A DNA stretch of 64,000 nucleotides. It comes from Sabellastarte sp. h YS-2021 (taxonomy: Eukaryota > Annelida > Polychaeta > Sabellida > Sabellidae). Each line of letters opens with the position of its first letter. Within the stretch, counting starts at the first letter, position 1. Shown piece by piece: positions 46,579 to 56,285 of the stretch. Made by a program: the position numbers and the translations under genes. The DNA lies in contig OZ024933.1 of the NCBI GenBank assembly GCA_964017235.1, positions 5,459,962-5,523,961 of the forward strand. The letters are read 5' to 3'. Under the pieces are notes generated by a model. That model did no database searches. It saw nothing but the letters and a program-made list of their open reading frames with translations, and had not been told where the DNA came from.

Positions 46579-47340
46579 ACTCAGTTGTTGTTACTTGTAT
46601 TATAGATAATTAGTATAACGATCTTTCCAACAATAACCTCTGATTCTTTAATATTTGAAAAGAATAATTTTCTGAACCAGCAATCTGTTTGAAGTTTGAA
46701 GAACAAATTAATTTTATATGGTGTGTCTCAAACTTATATGTGAATACAAATATATTTTCATCATTCTGCTTGATTCATATTGGCAGATTAAATTCCAAAG
46801 ATGGGCTGTAACATACCTATATATATCTTATCTTGCGTTTTATTTTAATAATAAATTTATTGTTGTCTGCAAACTATATTCAAAGATATCACAAAGGCGG
46901 ATAATGATCTCATTAAATTATTAAAAATTTAATTTAAAAGTCTTTGCCATTTTGATTTGATATTAAATCATTCAAATACAATGAATGTGTATTAATAACA
47001 GTAATGCACATGTCTTACAAAGTTTTTATCTTGTTGTAATCAATATAACAACAGTATCTCATCCAATTATCACAGGATATCTCCTTGTGGTATGCCATGT
47101 CTTAACGAACCAGGCATATTCCTTTATTCTTTGAAATAAACCCACAGCTGAAGTATAATTGCATATATTATGCCCCTTATTTACAATGAGAGATTTGCAT
47201 ATTGCCAAAGCTATTGTAAAGAAGGGTCATCAAATCCAGCCTTTATTTTTCAAACACAATGGTTTCAAATACAGGTTATTTATTCTCGTTTCATACTTTC
47301 ATTGAAAAGATTTGCAGAATAAACAGGGTAATTTAAAAGA
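46579..47340. other. 5' flank of the receptor gene, no gene seen
   Basis: AT-rich stretch between the receptor start and the Penelope-like element, on diverging strands. No clear TATA box or leader exon could be picked out. Confidence 0.4.
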
Positions 47341-47344
47341 AGAA

Positions 47345-49381
47345 AGAAATCTCAGCCTTAGAAAAAGGACTTACCTCTTTGTCCTACACCAGGACCCCCA
47401 GATAAGTCTTCAATTTGGACTGATTTTAAGGAATTCCACAGAAGGCTTTGCTTAAAATTTCATTTCTGCAATGACAATCAAATGTTTGACCATTTGTCAG
47501 ACAATGAGATTGAACTAATTAATTTCATGGCTGATAATTTGGACCAAGAACTTGATCCTTACAAAAACTTACACAAAAGATTTGTTGACAAAAGCAACTG
47601 GAAACCCAGTAGAGTCCACCAATCTCTAGACATTTTCCAAAGGTCTTTCAAACTTGGGCTTCTTAACAGTAAAACAAAATCATACTGTAAACCAAATCTA
47701 ACCAAACAACAAAGAATTGGGTTAAAAGAGCTCAGTGATAATCCTGATATTATCATTAAGAAAGCGGACAAAGGTTCAGCTGTAGTAGTCATGAACACTA
47801 CTGACTACTTAAGAGAGGGATACAGGCAGTTAAGTGATACTAAGTATTATACTAAACTCCCTAATAATCCCACAGAAAAAGTTGCAACAAATGTCACCAA
47901 CACATTAAATCAAATGAGGCAAAAAAGCCTTATTTCAGATAAAAACTACGAACATCTAGCCCCAACAAATTGTTCAGAGGCCAGATTCTACATGCTGCCA
48001 AAAATACATAAAAAAGGCATCCCTGGTAGACCAATTTGTAGTTCTGTTAATCACCTTACTAGTAGAATTAGCAAATTGGTAGATGAACACATCAAAGGGT
48101 ATGTCCCTCAAACAAAATCCTACATTAGGGACACCCAAGACTTCATTAAAAAGATCAAAGCATTGGGTCCCATCCCAGAAGGTGCAATTCTCTGCACCTT
48201 AGATGTATCCTCACTCTACACTAATATCCCTAATAATGAAGGAATACTAGCAGTAGCAGCAAAACTAAGACAAGATCCCTCTAAAGGACCTATAACCAAT
48301 TTCATACTAGACCTGCTAAAATTAGTATTACACAGTATGAATTTCACTTTCAATGGTGACCACTATCTGCAAACAGGAGGCACTGCTATGGGGACTTCAC
48401 TAGCCCCTAACTATGCCAACCTATTTATGGACAAATTTGAGACTAAGGCATTAGAAGGCTACCCCCTAAAACCACTCACATGGAAACGTTTCATTGATGA
48501 CATTTTCATGGTATGGACCCATGGTGAAGATTCATTGATAAAATTCATTGAATACCTTAATTCTTTACACCCAACAATTAAGTTCACCCATGAATTGAGT
48601 TACACCCAAATTGATTTCCTGGACACCACAGTTAAATTTGGGGCAGACAGAAACATTATCTCAGAGCTAGGAAATTTACCCAAGGTCAACTTCTAGACAC
48701 AGTGCCTCGCCAAACCAGTGAGGTGCCTGTCATGGTCACCCAATTCAACCCAAAGAATCTTTGATAAGATCAAACTGGAACATTATCCAGAACACTGAAG
48801 AACTCACTAGGATCTTCAAAGACAAACCCCTAATTGGATACAGGAGGTTACCAAACCTCAGGGACACTCTTACCAGCAGTAGCATCGCTTACCCTCCTGC
48901 TCTCAAACCCCCAAACCAATCTTTCCAACATTTGCAAATCTGCACTAGACTAGGAAGATGCACTTACTGTCCCAAACTAAAGAAACTAGACAAAATTACT
49001 AGTTTCCACAGTAATAGGATATTTAATTGTCAATCACTTCCACCCAAACACAAACTCACATGCGAACTCTCCAATGTAATTTACATAATAAATTGCAACC
49101 AATGTGGACTCCAATACATAGGAGAGACCAAGAGGCCTATTAGAAAAAGAATGTATGAACACTACAACAGTGTTCAAAAATTCCAACCTGACAAGGCGAC
49201 TCCAGTCTCAAGGCACTTCACACAGAAAAATCATTCTGTGAAAAGCATGGAATTTAGCATTGTACAATGGATGGGGGATCCATCAAGCCCAAATGCCCCC
49301 ACCAGGCGCAGGCACCAAGAACTATATTTTATTTGGGCATTCCCTACACTCCACCCTGCAGGCATCAACATGTTTGTATGA
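47345..49381 (+). pseudogene. Penelope-like element: RT with deleted thumb plus GIY-YIG endonuclease
   Basis: The first part starts near 47345 (EISALEKGL, one frameshift near 47370, then PTPGPPDKSSIW) and is open to 48696. It shows IIIKKADKGSAVVVM, YMLPKIHKKGIPGRPI, LCTLDVSSLYTNIP, QTGGTAMGTSLAPNYAN and the catalytic RFIDDIF (about 48487). This is a canonical Penelope RT palm. After DRNIISEL the sequence jumps to LLDTVPRQTSEVPVMVTQF in another frame, so most of the thumb (probably over 100 residues by family comparison) is missing. A second open part (48761-49381) has IGYRRLPNLRDTL, CTRLGRCTYC and the GIY-YIG-type VIYIINCNQCGLQYIGETKR. Family role: target-primed retrotransposition. This copy is dead. 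Confidence 0.88.
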
Positions 49382-49487
49382 GGTTATGCCCTCTTATTGC
49401 ACCCCTTACCCAGGTGCACCTTTATTCCCTTTATTTCTATATTGGGCACTTCATACAAGGGTTGAATTATCAGGGGCGTCACCAATG

Positions 49488-49667
49488 TGACGTCATGTAA
49501 GATTATGACTCATCAGACTTATTATGACGTCATATGACCATCATCTTTCTTACCTCACTGTTACTTAGTAATACCCAGTGTATCTAAGTTACCCTACTTA
49601 CCTGATTTTCAAGCTGAATTTAAATCACTTCCATGGTAGTGAGATTGTTCAGAAGTGTATATAAATA
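49488..49667 (+). promoter_or_regulatory. Promoter-like block: two CREs, an AP-1 site and a TATA box
   Basis: TGACGTCA at 49488-49495 and 49525-49532, TGACTCA at 49506-49512, and TATATAAATA at 49658-49667, ending 85 bp before the zinc-finger ATG. Two exact palindromic CREs within 45 bp are unlikely by chance in AT-rich DNA. Whether they belong to the Penelope tail or to the zinc-finger gene is unclear. Confidence 0.45.
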
Positions 49668-49751
49668 GTTATTTTAATATATTTGCTAAATAGTAATATA
49701 GTTTCAACATAGACTATATCCTTTGGATTACATATATGTCAATTGGTCAAA

Positions 49752-50798
49752 ATGTGGTTAACATGCCATACATGTCATAAAGTGTACACTTTAAAATGTA
49801 ACTTGAGAAGACACATTAAGAGCAGTCATATGGATAAAAAATATAAGTGCTCAGTTTGTGACAAAGAGTTCAAGAGGAATGAATATCTAAAGAGACATGT
49901 TGCTAAGAAACATCTTACCAAGGATATTTTTCTTAACATCTTAGACTGTATTAGTGCTGAAACTTCGCCCTGTATTTCCCCCAACAAAGAGGAATCCAAT
50001 TGGGATCAATCACCTGGATATGATTCAGTTGACGAATTTCTGGACTCAATTCTAGATTCAAAACCAGATGAAGTCATTCAACTTCAAATGGACACAGTGA
50101 ACAACATTCCTATCAAATCAGTATTGGATTACCCAGCCACTACTGTAAATGCTCCTATGGATTATCAGGAATGTCACACTACAGACTTTTTCCTAGATAA
50201 CTTGGCACATTATGGGACCAATACACCACCAAGTGAACCTGGTGTTAGCACTGAGGAATACTCACCTGCAGCCCCAAGTGTGGTCCCTTGCATTCCTGCC
50301 TCCACCGCCACTCGGCACAGTGTATCCAAGCTTATCAACCAGAGTTCCCAAATGGATATCTGTTCACTACCCTCCATGAGAAATCCAACACACAAGGGAG
50401 TCAACACCACTCCCAAGTTCACCAAAGACAAGTCACACCAGACAGAATGTTTTACCAGAGACTATGGTACATCACCCCAGACTAAACAACAGGACCCCAC
50501 CCCCATGCAAGGATGGGATTCGCCAGTACTTTCATCACCTAGTACCCCAGACCTAGATATCCCCAGATACTACACCAGTAAATATCAGGCAATGAGGAGA
50601 TCACTAAATCTACCTGAGGCAGTGCCCTATCAGGGACCTACATTTAGTGTGTCGGATGAGGACCCACTCCCACCCCACTTAAGTTGTACACCTTCGAAGT
50701 GGGGAAAATGTCCAAGATCAAGTACCACCAAGTTTGTTCTTATGGACTATCTGGAAGACATTTATACCAATATCACTCCCCCAATTGGGGCACACTGA
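49752..50798 (+). CDS. Two-finger C2H2 zinc-finger protein, intronless, unknown family
   Basis: 348 codons from the ATG at 49752 (an upstream in-frame TTG is not needed). Residues ~3-60 hold two fingers, CHTCHKVYTLKCNLRRHIKSSH and CSVCDKEFKRNEYLKRHVAKKH, each C-x2-C-x12-H-x4-H. The rest is Ser/Thr/Pro-rich with acidic patches (DSVDEFLDSILDSKPDE; DEDPLPPHL) and no known domain, as in an activation region. Fingers suggest nucleic-acid binding in the nucleus. It starts 371 bp after the Penelope-like element on the same strand, has no introns and is undamaged beside a dead element. It may be a retrocopied or domesticated host gene, or an accessory ORF of a transposon. Function not known. Confidence 0.65.
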   Translation: MWLTCHTCHKVYTLKCNLRRHIKSSHMDKKYKCSVCDKEFKRNEYLKRHVAKKHLTKDIFLNILDCISAETSPCISPNKEESNWDQSPGYDSVDEFLDSILDSKPDEVIQLQMDTVNNIPIKSVLDYPATTVNAPMDYQECHTTDFFLDNLAHYGTNTPPSEPGVSTEEYSPAAPSVVPCIPASTATRHSVSKLINQSSQMDICSLPSMRNPTHKGVNTTPKFTKDKSHQTECFTRDYGTSPQTKQQDPTPMQGWDSPVLSSPSTPDLDIPRYYTSKYQAMRRSLNLPEAVPYQGPTFSVSDEDPLPPHLSCTPSKWGKCPRSSTTKFVLMDYLEDIYTNITPPIGAH

Positions 50799-52225
50799 GG
50801 TAAAAATTTGCATATTGGAACATTGTTTATTGACATTTTATTCACATTAGAATTGTAAATGTTAATTAACCGGTGATTTTATTAGACATTGTACATTCAT
50901 CAATGTTACCTTCTACCTGTATTGTTCAACTTATATAATTAATTATAATTTTTATTAAAAAATTTAATTATTATTTACTACAAATAATTATTTATTCACC
51001 TTGTATTAACACTGTTATATTTACTAACAACTTATGTACATATTTCATGTGTTTACACCATCAGTTGTTTTGGCAAATTAAAAATGAGCACCAAAAATGC
51101 TCATGTTGAAGATTTCACTTTTTTTCTTCGTATATATTTTTTGGAGTTTTTCACCAAAAACCCACTCCCCATTAAAGTAAAAAGGGCGATTAAAATGATA
51201 TCCAAAAATTAGGTGGCTATCTCTAATATTACACTTCTGACAGGAGATTTTCCAAAAGTATACCAAGGAGTAAAATGAGTCTTTTTGCTGGAAATTCACG
51301 TCTTTTTCCACATAAAACTCATTGAATTAACTCCTATAATAGTCAAAATCTCCCTCAGGGCAAAATGAATCACTTCAACTGTCACCCACCACACCACAGG
51401 TGAAGTCTTAGTTTGGTCAGCCAATGCAATCTGATCCTAGACACTCTATACCACCTCAGAGACACTGCACTCCAACACAGTTACACACGTCTCTTTCACT
51501 CATTATAGCCTGAAATGAGACGTAAGTGGTCTATAGGATTGGACTCAAACAGACAATTGCAATCCAATAATCTTTGTCTTAATGCCATAGACAGTAATTT
51601 AGGACTAAAAACACCCTATTTCATTTCATGGAGTTACTGTGCTCACATTCCCCTCTCTTTCCATTTTCCATCTGATCCCTGGTCACCAAGCCGAGATTTA
51701 TTCAAACAATTACTACCATAATTAGTACTGTGATTATTAGTACTTAATAATTCTAAGTACTTACGAGCTCACTGCTTTATGGTCACATCTACAAACATCC
51801 CCAGGGATTATATTATATGGCATCTCTTATATAATATTATTATCATTTTTTATTATTTTTTCACTGAAATAATAAATACTGCAAAAATCCTTGTGATCCT
51901 CTAAATAGAGGCTCAATCCAGCGGATCATCCTCCTCAAAAGGAGCATCAAGGCGGAATGGCATTTTGCACCTTAAGGAAAAATGAAGGAGAGGACTTCAG
52001 CCTCTGATGAGAAATTCCAAAATAATTTCGAAATATTGCCATATACAGTGGTCAATATAAGGCAGGTGATCAAGGGATTCACTTTTCCACTGACACATAG
52101 ACACTTATTTACTAATTTAAAAGAAGGTTTTTTATATCTCAAACATATGGAGCCCAGAAAGGATTTTTATTTCAGTCATACGAGTTACTATCTCATTCAC
52201 ATAACTTGGTATTTCATTAGCAAGA
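50799..52225. other. 3' flank of the zinc-finger ORF, no further gene seen
   Basis: Very AT-rich to about 51070. A 68-codon frame at 51515-51721 (ends DPWSPSRDLFKQLLP) has no recognised family. Nothing else was supported. Confidence 0.4.
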
Positions 52226-52720
52226 TTTGATATTTCATTACAAAGACTTGTGGAAGTGAGACTTGTGGTTCTGATGTTTGGTGGAGCATTCATACTACAT
52301 GTCGTACAATTTATGGTTGTGTGTGTATGGTGAAATGCCTCCTTAAACTGCCGTCCAAAGTTTGTATGCGACCTTATGACACATTGGCAAAATGTCCATT
52401 TACCTCCACTCATCTTATGTTGCCGTGTTACACCGAAAGATGACTGAGCCATAACCTTCTATACACTATGGACCACACCTTCAGTTACCATAGCAAGAAA
52501 TTCATCTGCGCATGCTCACATTCATCTGTGCATGCTCACGGTACAAAAATTCAGAAGCAAAAGTTTTGTAAATTTTAAAACCTCTGTAGGGCAAGCAAGG
52601 TATTGGACATTTTGCAACTGTGTTGCATACAGACCTCAGACGATAGTTGGAGGACAGGGACGTTTTACCAAATGCGGACTACTGAAGGGGATACCACCTC
52701 TAGTGTGAATGGGATATTAC
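52226..52720. mobile_element. Inverted-arm dispersed element, copy 1
   Basis: Left arm 'ttgtatgcgaccttatgacacattggcaaaatgtcca' (~52357) and right arm 'tggacattttgcaactgtgttgcatacagacctc' (~52605) are imperfect inverted repeats around 'ttcatctgcgcatgctcaca'. The same order recurs at 59160-59570 and, more diverged, at 56764-57500, so this is a family. Confidence 0.6.
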
Positions 52721-53831
52721 TCTTTGGAATGACCTGATAACTTGTGGGAATGAGATAAAAAATATGGTGAAACAATGCTATTCTATGAAACATTTGTGGC
52801 TACACTGAATTATGGAAAAACATTATTTACCATTTAACAGATGGATCTACCTTCAATGGTCTAAGTTATTCGCCTAAATACTTAATATTGAAAGATGGTC
52901 TATTTACATGGATGAAGAACCACAATTTTAACACATATATTGATTTGATACTAAGATAATATAAGCAGAGATCACCACTCTTGCTTGTGTAAATATATCC
53001 TCGTTATAATATAAAATATAATGTCATTCATTATCTACATGGAAACCAGTTTTGGAACATATTAAAGCACCCAAGTTTTCTTCAAACTTAGATTCAAACT
53101 ATCACAGGTTTTACGTAAATGATTTAGTAATTGCTGATAATAACTAAAGGGCTATTTTCCTTACAATGTAATCTATCAGTGAAAACTTGTGAAGTATTTT
53201 ATGCTTATAAATATCTAGATTAATGTGTCAGTTCAAATTTTATAATTTCTTTAAATACAGCAATTGTCAGTAACACTTAAAAAGGCAAAAAAGTGTTAAC
53301 AGTGGTAAGTATTAAGTTGTTAGTTTATCACTCAAAAAGATCTCTCAAAAGTTTGCTTACTTTTTTCCTCAAGCATAAAAAAATGAAGCCAATGTTAAGC
53401 TATTTCTTAGTTACTTTGTTTAGCAGTAATGAGAGCTGTGACTTATTCATGCCTGTAAGAAACTCTAGCATTATTTTCATACAAGTTGTGGTAATGTGAG
53501 CTATTCCTTTGTAAATATCTTTAAAATATTTTATGTTTTTGATAACAATCCTACCTCACAATGATAAAGTCTGATCTCAAAGATACAAGTTCAGAAAGTG
53601 AGTGGTATGACATGGGATTTACCTCAGGGCAATGAACTAGGATCCAAACTGCATTAGGGAAGGCATCAAAGACCAGATGATTGTATATGCCTAATTTTAA
53701 CATCAACCTTTAACTAAAAAAAATAGTAGCCAATGACACATACTGTATTGTCTTAGAATTTTTAACCACAAGCTCTAGCGAGGCTCATGTTACCAGAGAT
53801 CACTTTCTTTCACCAGACTTTCATGAATTGT
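52721..53831. other. No gene seen
   Basis: AT-rich DNA without long ORF or repeat recognised. Confidence 0.4.
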
Positions 53832-53944
53832 GGCTTAGCTTGATGAGTACCTGTCTCATCACTGAAGTTAAGCAGCAATGGACTTCGTTAGTACTTGGAT
53901 AGGTGACCACCTCAGTGTACTACTCATGTCTCTGATGGCTTTGC
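53832..53944 (+). pseudogene. 5S rRNA-derived sequence (pseudogene or SINE3 head)
   Basis: The segment 'cactgaagttaagcagc', 'ttagtacttggataggtgacca' and 'cctcagtgtac' matches the internal pol III control region of animal 5S rRNA (AGTTAAGCAGC, GTACTTGGATGGGTGACC). The 5' quarter and the central loop are diverged, so it is not a functional 5S gene. Sequence after it ('gctagtgctagtagactgaaagg') is not recognised and could be a SINE body. Confidence 0.8.
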
Positions 53945-54897
53945 TAGTGCTAGTAGACTGAAAGGCCTTTTGGCCTCGTTTCTTTTGTACCACCAGAACA
54001 GCATGAGCTGGATGATACATAGAATGGTCAAGTAAAATAGATTTTGAAAGATTTAAAATAGTACTTTAAAAGTATCTTACCAGTAATAACAAGAGTAACA
54101 GTAAAATATTCTTAGAAGTTTTTTTAGAATTAGAATTTTAGAATTTCTTATATTTTAATTGTTGTTTTGGCTGTCAAAAAGAAATCGAGTTTTTTATTCC
54201 CTGTTATTGTGGACTTGGGGTTGGTGGCCAATGGAAGGACAGACTTTCGAATTTATAAGCACAGATAAATATAAAGTAATCAGCAGAGTACTCTGGCATA
54301 TAGCTATTTGTAATGTTCATGTTGAGAAAAATTGAGCACTCTGTCCAAATGAATGTGAGTCATTGTTTATTGATGCTTGCAAGACTCCAACTGAAGGTAT
54401 TGGTGAGCAACGACCAGTTATGACCTTGATTTTACTCTTGACCCTGCTGTAATGAATTGGAGCTTTAATACATTGGCTTGGTTATGCCTTTAAAAATGTA
54501 ATGTATAAGAAGTTGATACTTGGCAGGAATATTGGTTTGAAAGTTCAGTTATTCAGAGACATGGTATGATCTTGAAGATGTAGGTATCCACTGCCATGGT
54601 AATATTTTGATTTGGACTTTGACATTACAGTACTGATGTTGACCTTTCAAACCATATCTGGGCTACAGAAGGTCTATGAAGTTGTTACATGGTTGACATA
54701 TTGGTTAGCTGATATAGGTGTCCAACTTTTTGGTTGACCTTGGTGTGACCTTTGACCTTGGCACAGCTTTGGAATGTTGTCTTCTTGGAGATTTGAGAAT
54801 ATTCCTCCAACAACAAAGCTACATGGATTACTATAGTTTGCATTTTTTATCTCAGAATTATATTATGTCGAACAGGTTGTGAATCGCAAACACATGT
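53945..54897. other. No gene seen
   Basis: At 54350-54830 the complementary strand shows decayed GGTCA-rich repeat phrases (e.g. 'tgacctttgaccttggcac' at ~54750). Otherwise unassigned. Confidence 0.45.
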
Positions 54898-55074
54898 TTA
54901 TTTATTATTTTGAGTTTCACAGGTAGTTTTGTGGGCTGAGGTAACCAGCACATACAGTTGGTCAATGTTCTGTACTGTAAACTGCTGACCATCAGTGAGC
55001 AACTACCAACTTTCCCAACATAAGGTTTGAACCCTCGACCTCAGAGGTGGGAGGCGAATGTGGTACCATTGCAA
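54898..55074 (-). mobile_element. SINE family 1, copy 5, internally deleted
   Basis: Starts 'tttatttattattttgagtttcac' and ends 'cctcagaggtgggaggcgaatgtggtaccattgc'. About 50 bp of the tail-proximal body is missing. Same orientation as the other copies. Confidence 0.8.
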
Positions 55075-56131
55075 AAAATGTCACCTTCAAACGTTTTATG
55101 AATGACATTGATAGTCAAGTATGCTAAAGATAAAATCAACAAAGCATCCGCAGGACACAGACCACCAACTGGGTAGTCAGGGATGTTTCCAAAGAAAGTG
55201 GAAATTCTTGTATCTATCTTGATATGATCTGGATCTTGCACAAAATGCAACCAGTTTTTTTGGGGGGAAGACCCTCTTCAGAGTCACAAAATTCCATAAA
55301 GATCCATTCATTGATTTTTGGAGGAACCACAAACATACAGACCAACAAACTGATCGAAAACCATAACATGCTGCTCGGATTTAATAATAAGACAGGAAAA
55401 ATGATATATCCTCTTACATGCTAAAAAGTCAAAATACTTATTGCAAATTATTTACAAAACAAAACATTGCATATACATTATAACTTTAATAAAACCCACA
55501 CAAACAACTGAAAAATCATATGAGCTATGACACAGCATTTCTGTTAACAAGTATATCCAGAGATATATTCTAAAATTAGATTTAAAAGTTTTTGTTACAA
55601 AAGTCCCTCTCCTCCATAGAAGAGAAGAATTATATATATTGTTTACATTCTAAAACTGTGATATGATATGGGTGTGTGTACTTGCGTGATTTCAAAGACA
55701 AAAACAGATTCTTATAGTTAAAACAATACGTGATACTACATCCTGTATATCAGTTACATTATTTTTCAAGGTTTTCACATGTAACTTAGCAAGCAATTGT
55801 TTGTGCCGGATAAATGCATATTTCAATTGGTTTCAACAATTTTTTGTGTTTAGCAGCATGTAAAAATATACTTTGTGCATTAACTGGGCTGCAGACAAAC
55901 CTATCTTTCTTTTAACAGTTTTTACATTATACTGAAAGTGTACAATTAACTATTGTTTTGTTTCACATTTTTAAAAAGGTACCATTCTGATGTACCTTAC
56001 ATATATCTTATATATTTGTATGAAGGATATGACAGATCTATTCCTTTCAAGTTTTGGAAACAACTAAAGCACCAATAACTTGTCAGTAATTTCCGAAAAC
56101 TTTGCTTGCAAGATTAGATTTCACAGCTAAA
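55075..56131. other. 5' flank of the C1q-domain gene
   Basis: No other gene seen. AT-rich; no single promoter element stands out. Confidence 0.35.
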
Positions 56132-56285
56132 ATGAATACATCAAATCAATTAATGGCTATACTGACACTAATGTTACTGGTAGGTGTTGGATACAGCCGT
56201 GTGGGTGCACTTCAAATCACTGGATCTACCATGACACTGGAAAAGGAGTTACAGGCGATGAAGACCACAATGAAACTGTTAAACG
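56132..56285 (+). CDS. C1q-domain gene exon 1: signal peptide and start of coiled coil
   Basis: The ATG at 56132 is preferred over an upstream in-frame start because it gives a proper signal peptide. The donor G|GTAAGG leaves one base of a codon. Confidence 0.85.

Noticed and set aside
53832..53944. Functional 5S rRNA gene
   Set aside because: 5' part and central loops are too diverged from animal 5S rRNA.
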